Below are positions 42,920-54,776 of a DNA stretch of 64,000 bases, piece after piece. The stretch comes from Dactylorhiza incarnata. Lineage: Eukaryota; Streptophyta; Magnoliopsida; Asparagales; Orchidaceae. The position numbers and the translations under genes were made by a program. The stretch lies in the NCBI GenBank assembly GCA_033032865.1, contig JAWHQI010000028.1, positions 6,777,001-6,841,000 of the forward strand. Direction: 5' to 3'. The notes beneath the pieces are model-generated. The model searched no databases, had not been told where the DNA came from, and was given only the letters and a program-made list of their open reading frames with translations. How positions within the stretch are numbered: position 1 is the stretch's first letter; every line of letters begins with the position of its first letter.

Positions 42920-45226
42920 ATGGCGCCTTCTCCTCATCCAAAGATCGGCGTCGGCAATGAAGTCGTTCGCTCAGGTATCGCCGGTTTATCCGATGATTTC
43001 AAAAACCTGTTTTGCTTGCTTGATGCCGCCGGTCTTGCTTTCGTTCTTGAGCATCCTTGCCGGGTGCTGTTTGATGAGGTGGAAGAATTCTTTATCAATG
43101 TGAAGCCTATCAAGGAAGGGAGGATGTTGGTCTCATTCGTCAAGGGAATTAAGATAAAAATCTCACCTAAGACCCTCGTGAAGTACTTGCATCTATCTGA
43201 GCTTGATGCTGAAGAAGATCTAGATGACAATGACTGGTTGAGAACAGCAAGGTATTGTGGTCTGGATTCAGATTTCTCTGCAGTGAAGAGGCACAAGATG
43301 AATGATGTGGGGAAGCTTCTGGTGGACATTATATTAAAAGTTCTATTCTGCAAGACAGGCACACAAGGGCATGTGTCTGAAGAGACTTTTCTATTAATGG
43401 TTGGAATTGTGTCAGGGAAAAAGAGAGATTGGGCCTCAATCTTATTCTCCAATATCAAAGCTTGCATTAATTCTCCAAACTTTGCCCGGATCATCTCATT
43501 ATTCCTGAATCAGTTTAATCCTGCTATTTTTGACATGTCCAAAGGTGCAATTATCCATCACCTTAAGAAGATCGATGTCATCTCCATGCAGAGATGGGAC
43601 ATTCGAATAAAGAAGCCGAGAATGGCTAGTGCTACTTCTGAGGGGGAGACTCATCAGTCTGCAGTTGCAAGTGAAGCAGAAATTCCTCCTCCTCGGATTC
43701 GTTCTAAAGCTTCAAGTCGTGCCAAGCTGCCAATCCGTTCTAAAGCAAAAGGTCAGCCCTCTTCAGCTCCAACAGAACTCATTCCATCAGTGACACATTC
43801 AGATCCGTCAGATACTATCCCATCACCCTCACCTGTTCACACTCCAAATTCAGTTCCTCCACCACCTCCTTCTCCATCAGTTGTTGCAGTAGAAACTTCT
43901 TTAGCAAATGAGATAGTTTCAGCTGTTCTGAAGAATATTCAACAAGAAATATCTGAAGGGCACAGTCCCAGTGGCCAACAGGCAGGGTCTGGTGCTGATT
44001 ATGTTTTTGAAGATGATGATGATATGTCAGTTCATGAATTAACACCTCCCCTAGTACATGTTGAGGGGGAGTCAGAGTTTGACACAACCAAGAATGCTCC
44101 AGATGAGCTAGGTTGTGCAGAAGATAATAAGGTTTCTTCTCTTGAGATTGAAGAAATCCCTGATGATGCTCCTGGTGCTGCCCCTGCTGCTACTCTTCCA
44201 TCCTCTCATTCTTCCCCTCCAATCCATGATGCAGATTCTCTTCTGGGCAAGATTGAAGCTATGCTCAAGAAGCAAAGTGAACAGTTTGAGAACTCTTTGA
44301 CAACTGTTCACAGGAAGATTGCCTCAGTTGAAAGTGAACTTGGCAGGGAGTTAGCTAAAATCAAATCAAATTATGAAAATCTCTCTGAATTGATGTGCCT
44401 GGGAAGCAAACAAATTGAACATGCAACTAAAGGTGTAGGCACAGTGTTGGAACAGACGGTAATAGTAACCAAGCTTCAACAATCTATGGTAAATGATGCA
44501 GAAACTAACACCTTCAGGATTGTTGATGAGGTGGGTCACTTCAAAGATGATACTATCCAAACCCTATCTGTAGAAGTCAGAAAGGGGGAGGAAAATATAG
44601 TAGCTCAAATGACAGACTTGATTGAAAGCTCCGTATCTGCTCTTTAAAGCTCATGGAAATCTCAGTTTGATCAGTTCTCTTCCAGGGTGCTGAAGCAAGT
44701 TGCTGATATTAATGCTTATTCCTTCAAAACAGCAACGTGGCTTCATAATCAGATTTTTCCTGAGTTAGCAATTGATCCAGATGTTCCTGTTCCTCAGTTT
44801 TCTCCAAGGCCAGAAGAACTACTTGGGAAGGCTCCTATTGTTGAAGATCAATCAGATAGGGATGGGACCAAAAGAAAAAGAATGTTTGGTGAAGGTCCTT
44901 CTGCTAGTCGATCTGTTCCAAGTTCTAGCTCTACAGGTCAGTGCAAAGCTAAGGTTGAGAAGAGTTTTCCAGAACTCTGGAGCCCAGTCTCAAAAGACAT
45001 AATTCTTGAAACCTATAAGTTAGTTCATGAAGGTAAAATGAATAGATCTGAATGCTACAGCTCTCAAGAATGGGAAAAACATGAGACAGCTCAAAGGAAG
45101 AGAAGGATTCATTTCAGTGCTTTTGGTTATAATAATGCTGATGCTCCGGCTCCACCTCCGTTTTACCATCCCAAGCCTTATGCTTATTTCTCCAGACAAG
45201 AAGAAAAGATGAAAAGAAGATCTTGA
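42920..45226 (+). pseudogene. S1 third ORF in envelope position, one in-frame stop
   Basis: 769 codons from ATG 42920 (an in-frame ATG at 42857 is also possible), interrupted by TAA at 44645-44647 (codon 576). About residues 15-240 form a folded-looking, hydrophobic/charged region resembling the plant-transposon-associated domain seen in third ORFs of Sireviruses. A Ser/Pro-rich linker (to about 380) and an acidic stretch follow, then a likely coiled coil (about 460-560). I see no signal peptide, fusion peptide or clear membrane anchor, so an envelope function is not supported. After the stop come a basic KRKR segment and a Tyr/Pro-rich tail. Confidence 0.6.
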
Positions 45227-45447
45227 AGGATAATGCTGATGCTGTCAAGACATATTCTGTTTTGGTTCTGATTTTGTTGAACATTAAGTCTTCTTAACAA
45301 TTCAATTTAGACATATATATATAATTGTTGATTTGATGTTCTCTACTTATTCATTTTCATATCATTGTGTAGTGTAGCATATTTATTCTATATTATTGTA
45401 ATTCAACTTAGTATATAGGGCTCTGACTTCTACAAATAGGGGGAGAT
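45227..45447 (+). other. S1 3' untranslated region and polypurine tract
   Basis: T-rich untranslated sequence ending with the polypurine tract CAAATAGGGGGAGAT (45432-45447) directly before the 3' LTR. It primes plus-strand DNA synthesis in this family. Confidence 0.85.
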
Positions 45448-46828
45448 TGTTGGAAATTGTAATAATAATTACCTTGATTTGTGAGAAGTCACCCTTAAAC
45501 TAAGATTGAATTGCATTTGTATTTGATATGCTTTTCCAGTATTGTCTTGCAGATTATCATTGCTAAGTGTAACTCAATGTCAGGTCACAATGGGTCTGCA
45601 AACACAGTTTCATACAATGTAATTCTTCATTATATGAAACATGGTGATGACTCATGTGTGATCTCTCTATTGGGGTACACTTCATTTTCAAGACTATTGA
45701 AGACTTTGGAGTGCGGTTGCAGCAAGTGTTCAAGAGAAGAAAAGAAAATTGTTGAAAACAATTTTCCTAAGGACATGTCTCGAGAGATCAAGTATGTCTC
45801 GAGAGTTCTGACTTGTCTCGAGAGGCAAGTTCTTTGGATCTCGGTATTTCTGTTCTTGATGTATCGAGAGATCAAGCATGTCTCGAAAGACCTTATGTCC
45901 GAAATCTTTGTAATGTCTCGAGAGCTCATCGAGTTCTCGAGACATCTCTTTCCTGCTCTCTTTGCTTCATATTTCGGGAGATCCCTCATGTCTCGAGAGA
46001 ACCCTTATGTCTCGAGAATTCTGTTCGAAATATTATCTAATTTGTTATCTCTGTTCTTGTCGTTTCATAAACGCTCTCTCCCGATCCTAACGGCTATATT
46101 GAGTGCATTTAAGGCCGGTTTATCCCTTAATTTCTTCCCTCTATATATAGGATCGCTCTTGAGTCATTAAAAACACAAGTTTTTCGAATCGTTCTCAAAC
46201 CCTAATTTCTCTCCCGATCAAAACGAACGTGAAAAGCGCCGCCTCACCGTCGTCTACGATTGGAGTTGCCGATTTCTATCAAGAAGGATTCGATTGATCC
46301 GTGTTCTGATTCTACAATCTCTATTGGATCATTTCGGATTGCCAAAGACAGATTTGAAGGATCGTTGTTCTTCCTCATCGTTCTCAAAAGCTATTCAAGA
46401 AGAAGGAAGAAAACGCCTCTGTTATTCAGATCTGGTATCTCATTGTTCAAAACCTTTTATCATCTATTGTAGGAGTTGTTATCTCCGAGTTGTAGGAGAG
46501 GTTGTTCTCCGAGTTGTAGGAGAAGTTTTCTCCGAGTTGTAAGAGAGGTTCTCTCTGAGTTTGTAGGAGTTTGACTCTGAGACTGTAGGATCGTTCTTGA
46601 TCCGAGTTTTAGTGAGTAGTCAAGTCTAGCTGTGGTGCTAGATTGGCGAGGCCGGCAGTGGAGTACCCAAGTACGGGGAACCACTATAAATTCCTGGTGT
46701 TATCTGTGGCTGTGATTTATTTTGTGTGCTGTGCTTTACGCTTAATTTTTTTTTTTATTCCGCAAAAGACGTGGATATCACCTATTCACCCCCCTCTAGG
46801 TGATTTAGGTAGGCAACTAGATACTTCA
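45448..46828 (+). mobile_element. S1 3' LTR
   Basis: 1,381 bp. It differs from the 5' LTR by about 19 substitutions, a longer poly-T and loss of 19 bp (5' copy at about 36173-36197) between two ATTGGAG repeats. Confidence 0.95.
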
Positions 46829-46833
46829 GACGG

Positions 46834-48473
46834 TAAACAAAAGCGCTGCTGGGAGACAACCCAAGTTTTTGTTGCTAACCCGTTAATAGTTTAGTTTTAT
46901 ATATTTTTGCTTGGAGCCTCTTTGCCTGCAGGTGTGCGGCAATTTCTTTGGTGGCGGACTCTTGGAGAGAAATTTTCAGAATTTAACGCCAATTCTTCTG
47001 GTATGCTCACTTCTGAGCATGGGGTACACTCTCCCTTTTCTCCTTAGTTTAATGCTTAAAGAATCATATTTTAGATTATGCTTTTGTAGTCTGGGGGAGA
47101 GTGAGAACCATGCACGTGCACGCACGCACGCATTCCGGTAGTGTTATTATTTTAGCTTTCAGTTTATTTAGTTTATCAATTTTTATGTGGCACGCACACA
47201 CCGCACCCACTATGTACACACTTACTTGTGAGTGCTACCGTGCCAAATTTCCTTTCGGAATGGAGCCGGGAAGTCAATAGTGTTAGCTAGGAATTGTGGT
47301 TTGGAGTACGATGTCGACTCCAGTAGTGTTCTAATCGAATACTCATGTTTTGCATAGAATTTTGCGTAGAAGCTATTTCTATTTTCATGCTTTGTATCTT
47401 TATTCTTATCTAATCTAGTAATTAGAGTTTTAATTTACTCAAAGCATGAACCTGTGTCGATCTACCGGTAGTGTAGGTGAGTTGGTAGCGAACGCTGGAT
47501 TCGTATTTCTCGAGTCGGGAGAAAGAGTTATCTTTCTCGGTGGCTAAGAACTTGCCCCTAGCGACTCTCGAAACATAGGCACCTGGTAGTTCTAATGCTT
47601 TAGCATGATGTAGGCCATTCTTTGGACCGTTTGAGCTTTGAGCCAAAACCAGAAATTTACCCTTGCTAACCAATTTTGAGCCTATCCCACCTTTTCTAGC
47701 TCCACCGCTCTCGCTTATGCCAAGATCACCAAACCTGTATACGCACGTGTTTTGAGCTTTATAGTATAACTAATTATTGTGATGTGGTGTTATCGGCTAA
47801 GTTGAAGAAAAAAGTTTAAAAAAAAAGAGGGTATTAGTGAGCTAAAAATTGAAAAGATTAGCGCTCCAAAAGAAAAAAAATTCCGAGTTCTTTACATTCT
47901 AATTCAGAAGTTCTGAATTGTTTGATAGGAATTACTTTATGTTGGGTGTTGGCGATGAACACATCAGCTTTATGTGTTGCCGGGGTTTTACAAATTGTAT
48001 TGCTCAAATGTATTAGGTGCGTTAGCCTCCGAGTTTATCATTGTATATCCTACCGCAACTTAAGCCACATATTTACCCGAAAGCCCTATTGACTAGTGTG
48101 TAGTCTTACCTAATGCTGTGGAGAGAGTGCGAAAGTGCGAGCTTATGGCTCCCGACACCGATGGATTTCGGTGGAGTTAGTTCTGTATCCCGTATTTGTC
48201 GAAATACTCGCCTGAGCGCGTCTCTACATCCTCCCTACACGTGACTGGGAGATCTCACTTGGTTCAACTTTTGAGTAAACTAATCTCTTATTTACTATTT
48301 TAGATATTTGTAAATTACTTTGCATAGTAGATATTTCTTCTACGAAAATTTTATGTACGTGATTATTTGATTTCGCATATTACTCCTAGCCACAATCACC
48401 TTTCTAACCCTTGTTTTTCCCATCCGCCGAGAGTTGTTTGCTCGGGACGTGCAAACAGGTAAGTCTGGTGGTG
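46834..48473 (+). other. N3 3' untranslated region
   Basis: Resumes N3 after S1. Colinear in part with N1 18850-20451: CTTCTGGTATGCTCACTT, a polypurine-like tract at 47087-47100, a hairpin CACCGA...TCGGTG at 48156-48173, and the LTR-proximal tract TAAGTCTGGTGGTG at 48460-48473, where one G has become T. No credible ORF. Confidence 0.7.
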
Positions 48474-49956
48474 TGATGAGTCCAGTTTATATAGTGATTT
48501 CCGGACTCATATGGGCTAGGTTTCATGCATTTGCACTTCACTTTAGGCCTATTTTCAATTCTATTTGATCACGTTGCCCATTTCATTGCTTAGTGCACAT
48601 TTATGCCCCATCTTGGTGTGATTTCATGTATTTCTGTGGTCTAGTATATTTTCATGCAGGTCCAAGGGTTGTGCGACACTCGGGATGGGTTCTGGGGGAT
48701 TTTCGGTCGAAAAAGCCACTAGTCGTGCGTTTTCCTTCTCGCACGACCAGGCGCACGACCACTGGTCGTGCGTTAATTCCCTTGCCTGATCGAGCGACGG
48801 CGCACAATCATTGGCCTTCTTCGCGCATGACCACTGGTCGTGCGCCGCTGATCGTGTGCTATTTTGCAGTTCAGGCCTATGCTACAGGTTCTTCGCGCAC
48901 GATCAGAGGCATTCCTTCGCGCACGACCATTGGTCGTGCGCCTGATCGTGCGCGGTGTTTATTTCCTGCTCCGCCTATAAATAGGCAAGCGCGATTTTAG
49001 GTCGGGTTCACTTCCAGTCCGCCGTTTTCCGCCTATTTCGGGGGGTTCCGACTCCTCCAGCGCCGCCCACCTTAGGGAGGATCTCCGGGCAAGCTTTCAA
49101 TGCAAAATCATCGCCGGAGCTTCCTCTTGGCCTCCTCCTTCATCCTTGGGCTTCAAGAAGGGAGTCAAGCTAGCCTTCTTCTTCAAGATTGGAGCAGCTT
49201 GTGATCATTCCTCCGGTTCGTGACACGAAGAAGACGGGTCCACTGGAAGGTAGTGACAGCCTTCTCTACCCCAGACGCAGTTGAGGACCGAGCTTGGACG
49301 CGGATTGACAACCCGGCGATTCCTTCCGTGAATCCTCAACAAGACTTCGGAGTCGGTCGATTTCGCACACTCACCTCCTCCTGTAGTTGATAGTTTAGTT
49401 GGATTTCTTATATGTTTGATGAAGTATACTTTTATTTGTTAACATTAGTATGAAATCATGTCTATGTGATTGAGTAATCTTGTTATATTTTCATTTGAGG
49501 TGTGCCTAGTGGTGTGGATTGTTTGTTGTGTTGTGCCGCCCTAACAATTGTTAGTGGTGTGCTTTGCGAAGAGGTGCTTGCGACCCTCATTCCGCCGCTC
49601 TCTCCACTCCATTCGCTAACCGACTTGTCCATCCGCCTAGCGATTCGGTGCATTGCGGCCCGTATAGTCTTCCATCCCGCCTGGCGAAGCAGTGCGCTCA
49701 AGGCCTGCATAGGAGTAGTCGTAGCTATTTTATTTTGTTTTTCGCAATCCAAACCAAGCCTCCCGCAATCCATCCGACCTTAAGGACTTCAATCTCAAGT
49801 CCTCCTCAATACTCAACTCCACCTTACTGTGTTCCTTCCGAGATCGATACTCGGTGATTTACTCCTCCTTTTATATTACTTGAACGATCGGTACACTGCC
49901 GTTTCGTGCCGCAGTCGAGCTACCGCCTATAGCGGTGTGCGAGATTTGCGCCATCA
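48474..49956 (+). mobile_element. N3 3' LTR
   Basis: 1,483 bp, same length as the 5' copy. Palindrome array at about 48709-48953, TATAAATA 48976-48983, leader palindrome 49541-49554. Followed by the TGAAC duplication. Confidence 0.92.
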
Positions 49957-49961
49957 TGAAC

Positions 49962-51618
49962 GACCGTCCAATGCCAGAGACCCACCACCTTTATGCACAT
50001 ACAAACATGTTCTACTATATTCCGAGCCGTAAACTCCCCAGTCTAACCTGCCCGTCATAATATCCTTCCATGCCAACGGCTCGCCGGACCAACCCGTCTG
50101 TACCAACAGGCATGGTTGAGTCACAACTCACCAGACTAATAAGTCTGATACTACCACCACCGAGCCTACCGCTCGTAAGACCAAACCGACTAAACACCCG
50201 TGACAATGGAGTGTACGTGAGTATATTACTTAGTTAATCTTGTATAACCACTTATCCCTACAATTTATGGTTTATTTTGGACTTCCCGATGATTACCCTG
50301 TAAGGGGCTCGCTACGGTACTAGGAACTATAATGGGATGACACCCCAAAGCCCCCTTTCTCAAGACACTTAGTGTTGTTAGTATCTACCCAAAATAATAC
50401 CCTCCTTGTTATTACACTTAGATTACCCCTAAGCATTTTATGATACGCTAAGGGAAAGATGATCTTTCGTCAACCCCAAGCACGACCATAACTTTTAGTT
50501 CACCAAGCACTCTTATCACCTAAAATCCTTTTTGATGTCCTCAACCTCTTCATCCTGACCTTGCACACCAACTACAAGCCACTTCCACTTGGTAGGCCCC
50601 TAAATACCCAAGTTTCACATTCTTACTATACGCAGACCAAACTAACTATATGAAGCTAATAAGTAGAAGTACTCCAAATATTCATCCTCATGACACAAGA
50701 TTATTACTGGAGGGCTATCATGGCATTATAAGACTAACTCCAGAGATTCATATTTTTCCTTGACATTTTAGCATTTATTTTAATTCCTCCAATATTTGCC
50801 AAGTATGAATATGAGCATGAAATGTAATGTATTCCTATGATATGGCTCCCATAAAATTATGATAAATCTATCATGCCAAAATAACCATAAGTACAGAATG
50901 TCACAATTTTACAATCAGGAATTGTCCTCTAATTATAATATTGAATATTTAACCAAAATTAGAAATTAAAGAAGCAACCACCAACAATACTTGTCCAAAA
51001 ATTATGGGAATATTACCAGACATTTATAATGATCAGAAAAGCTATCAGGCCAAATTTTAGAATTTATAAAGGCATATTAACCACGTAAATAAATATTTCA
51101 AAGAAATCCTAATATGAGCATGTTGTGAAGTAGCCTACTGATAACTATCTCCAAAAATTATATAAAAATTTAAAGAGCTTCCCAGTGCTCTGAAATGTCC
51201 TATCACCAAGTTGCACATTTTTCCAGAGAGTTTTGGAGCCTCAATTATTTTTCTTAAGATTAAGACAAAATAGGTGTCTTGAAAATGAAGTACTGGTTAA
51301 ATCATTTAATAAATTACACAAAAAATACCAGAGGTCTATAATATGATTAAAAAGGCACTACCAAGGTTTCATCATCATCCAAGACCATTTGAGAATGTAA
51401 ATATCTCTTATAAGAAATTTCTCTAAAGGGGTTATGACTTAATTTAGGGGAAATAAGTAATCCTAAAAATTCTCTAAAAATTCCCTAGAGCATAATCACA
51501 CCCCATGAACCTATCTCCTAAATTCCATGGTCATTCTAGGGCTTTTGACCACATGGCCTTCACAAGGTTTTATATGCACCCCAAGGGGTAAAACTAAGGT
51601 CATAGGGCATATCCACCT
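49962..51618 (-). mobile_element. G2 5' LTR, second segment
   Basis: Matches the left LTR from about 11693 to 13347. AT-rich with no gene. Ends in CACCT (51614-51618), the C2 target. Confidence 0.85.
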
Positions 51619-53063
51619 TGTTGGATCTGATGGCACCCTTAGAGGGGGGGGGGGGTGAATAAGGGGTTAACTGTTTTTGGAATAAACTTACAAATTTTAA
51701 TTAACAGAAAGATTTTCACAGAAATATTCAAAATGATTTTCTTTATGAAATATAATTCCAGAAAAATTAGATATATTGAAAAAGAATTTTATATATCACA
51801 AAAATGATTACAAGGATAAAATTTCAATAACGCTTGAAATTGGAGGCGACAACTTGAAAATCTCTTTTTGTTCCTTCACCGGTCCTTCTCCCAAGGACCG
51901 GTTGGCTATAGCCTATCTATCCCCAGATAAGGCCTCTAGACACCCCCTAGATCTACCCTTGACCTAGTCGCCACGCACAAGGCGACGAATTACCCCCTAA
52001 GCCGCACAAGGACCTAGTCGCCACACGCAAGGCGCCGAATTACTACAGTTACAAGAAAATATAAAAGGATAAATATAAAATTATAACAAATGACTCCCTA
52101 GAATGAAGAGCGCTGAAGGAGATGTTGAAGATACGCCATGACCACGTCGGAGTTGAAGTGAGCGTCCTTCTTCAAATTTGACATTGGAAATCTCTTTCTC
52201 ACTCTTGTTCCCCAATGTTGGTGTTGGGATTTCTCTTTGAATTCTGAATGAAATGCTCTCTCAGATTTCTGGAATGAAGGCTTCAATGCATCTCTCTCTT
52301 GAGCAAACAAAATCAGGTCTTAAATAGACACGGGAGCTACCGTGCGACGTTAAGAGTTAACGCCAGCGTTAAGCATCATGTACGACAGTTACTGAGATCG
52401 TGCAAACCGTTGGGATCGTGGCAGGAATAAATTTTGTCGAATGAAACTCATTTCATCGAACGCTCTATCGTCGAACGGAATCCCATTTCGTCAACTGCAA
52501 CCGTCCGGATCATGGCAGAAACTAATTTCGTCGAACGAAACTAATTTCGTCGAACGCGCTTTCGTCGAACGTAATCCCATTTTGTCAACCGCAATTTTCG
52601 TCGACTGGAACATCCTTTCGTCGAACACCATTTCGTCGTGCAGCATCAAATTTCGTCGAACATCTTCAAATTTCGTCGAACGCAGTTTCGTCGACCAGCA
52701 TCACATTTCGTCGAACGTCTTCAGATTTCGTCGAACGTAGTTTCGTCGAACGTCTTCAGATTTCGTCGAACGCAGTTTCTTCTCGACGGTTTCCTTCTGA
52801 ACGGTTTCCTTCTCAACGGTTTCCATCTCAACGGTTTCCTTCTCAACGGTTTCCTTCTCAACGGTTCTCAACGGTTGTTAACGCGGGGCGTTAACAACTA
52901 ATGCTAGCGTTAGCTCTCTATTCAGAGAATCGTCATCAATCAGCATCCTATTCATAGGGTTATATAACTATAGTACCTGTACACTATAAACACAAGCAAG
53001 ATCAAATACATAGTGTGATTTTTTATTTCTCAAACTAAGAGAAGTGGAACACAAGCTCCAATA
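51619..53063 (-). mobile_element. C2 3' LTR
   Basis: 1,445 bp. Minus-strand TATTTAA near 52322 is a candidate TATA. Upstream in sense direction are the CGTCGAAC and ACGGTTTCCTTCTCA repeats (52430-52873) and a hairpin (52874-52898). Near the other end lies a poly-G tract of differing length between the two LTRs. Confidence 0.92.
52430..52898 (-). repeat. Repeat arrays and hairpin in C2 3' LTR
   Basis: Eleven exact CGTCGAAC (mostly ATTTCGTCGAACG) plus variants at 52460-52780. Five tandem ACGGTTTCCTTCTCA-like units (about 52785-52862), against three in the other LTR. A perfect hairpin at 52874-52898 (11-bp arms GTTGTTAACGC/GCGTTAACAAC, loop GGG). Equivalent arrays at about 60655-61105 in the 5' LTR. 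Confidence 0.85.
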
Positions 53064-54776
53064 ATCTCCCCCTTTTGATAATAACAAATCCACCAATAAG
53101 AAATAAATTAGAATTAAAGTAGTGTTTATAGTAAATGTTAAGCGTTATAAACATGCATACTCCCCATATGTGGATACTCCCCCTACATGAATGCATTTCT
53201 GAATGAACTCCCCCTAAATAAAAGATTTCTTTATTTCTTCAATTATTCTCCCCCTTTTGTTATAATCAAAAGAAGGTGGGATAAAATCATAGAAATATAA
53301 AATAATATGCATTTAGTAGAGATAAGTGCAACTTGATTATAAATAGTTAACACAGCGAAAGCAATTTGTAACATCTTGTAGAAATTGTAAGTACAAAATA
53401 TAATAAGTGTTTAACCCAAAAAATTTAGATGTTTTGAAACTTAAAAATAAAAGTTGCAAGTTCATTTGTAATTTATAACAAAAAGTAGCAAGCAAGATTA
53501 TAAAAATATCAAGTAAAGATATGTTTACAATGTAAATCAATTTGCATTTCAAGTATACAAAAACATTGTAAAGATCATGTGTTGCTATCTAGTGCATTTA
53601 CTCATGATTGTAGAAAATTGTATAGAGAAATTTTTAGTCCAATTCTCATGAGTGGAAGTATTATAAATGATAATGATGTGTTCAATAAGTGTGTTTTGAT
53701 AATGTATACAAGAGTATAAATCAAACCACATGAAATTAAGTAATGTAAGAACATAACTTGAATTGAACATAAACAAGTTTACTTTCACAAATTTCAATGC
53801 ACATATATTTTTTGAATTTTTATTTTTAAAGAGAAGTGACGTAAATATTGTTTGCACAGGACACTTTACAATTCTTTCCAAGGTGCTCAACTTCACAATG
53901 CTCATTAAGACTTATTAGGAAGGTGAGTAGTGCTTGGTGGAGTTAACCTTATCATTCATTATTTGCTTTTTAGATTAATGACTAAGGACTCCGAATTCAC
54001 TTGATTTTGCAAACATATAAATTTTTATTTTATATACCACATTTCTCTAATCACAAGTGCATGAAGAACAAAGAATTCAATGTTGTGTAGGTAAACTATT
54101 TATGAGATTCAAAATAAGTTCATGTACTACACAACTATGCAATAAGATTTAAAACACATGTATATTAACAAAAAGGTGTAAGTGAGAAAATCATTATCAA
54201 AGATAAAAACTTTACTCATACTTAGAGGCATGTAAAAACATTTCTACACATGTAATCTATAACCAATTTTGTTTTTACACATTTGAAGATAATATTCAAG
54301 ACATGATAAAATCAAAACAATGTTTGTAAGAAACTTGAAGGTTTAAATTAAACATTATAAAAAAAATCATTAAGCAATATATATAATCATCCTTGAAATA
54401 AACATTTAAGCACATATTTATTTTTTTGTTTTTAATTTTTGAAGTTAATAACAACAAACAAGAAAAAGAAAAAAAATTAAAAAAATTGAGCATAGAGGCT
54501 AACGCCAGGCGTTAGCTTCTTAACGCCGGGACAGGGTACTAAATTTTGACTTTTTGAAGAAATCATTTTCATGATTCATTGGTAATATAAAGATACCTTC
54601 TTATAGTTGAAATTTCAGACATTATGAAGTTGATATGAAGGCTTTGTTAGCGTGTTTTTGGTGGTTTTCCAATAGTTTTTTTTACATTTTTTTATTGAAT
54701 TTTAAAATTTTGAAGAACAAAAATGCAAACAAATATAACAAAGTACATAAAATAATTTGATAGCTTTTTATAAAGG
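53064..54776 (-). other. C2 region between pol and 3' LTR, no gene
   Basis: 1.7 kb, very AT-rich, with only short random ORFs. Several CTCCCC tracts at 53066-53260 (minus-strand polypurine-like), as in Sireviruses with multiple polypurine tracts. A palindrome GCTAACGCC-A-GGCGTTAGC at 54498-54516. The position corresponds to the third ORF of S1, but nothing similar is recognisable. Confidence 0.7.

Larger units (their letters stand above)
35363..46828 (+). mobile_element. S1: Sirevirus-type Ty1/copia element with env-position ORF
   Basis: 11,466 bp: LTRs 35363-36760 and 45448-46828, target duplication GACGG (35358-35362 and 46829-46833), initiator-Met primer site, gag, pol, a third ORF in the envelope position, polypurine tract. 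It lies in the N3 interior. About 19 substitutions between LTRs plus a 19-bp deletion in the 3' copy. Pol is uninterrupted; gag has two stops and the third ORF one, so this copy is probably not autonomous now. Confidence 0.95.
32465..49956 (+). mobile_element. N3: third gag-only element, host of S1
   Basis: LTRs 32465-33947 and 48474-49956, both 1,483 bp (TGATGAG...CCATCA), with a perfect target duplication TGAAC (32460-32464 and 49957-49961). Own length without S1 is about 6.0 kb. About 38 LTR differences by eye (2.6%). The interior is split by S1 at a GACGG target. It has the same plan as N1: tRNA-Asp primer site, one knuckle-bearing ORF, a long 3' untranslated region. Confidence 0.92.

Noticed and set aside
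42934..43494. 186-codon minus-strand ORF
   Set aside because: A shadow of the S1 third ORF on the plus strand, which has the in-frame continuity.
53337..54493. Several 60-106-codon minus-strand ORFs in the C2 3' spacer, checked as a possible envelope gene
   Set aside because: AT-driven composition (Phe/Asn/Lys/Ile), separate frames, no domain and no similarity to the S1 third ORF.
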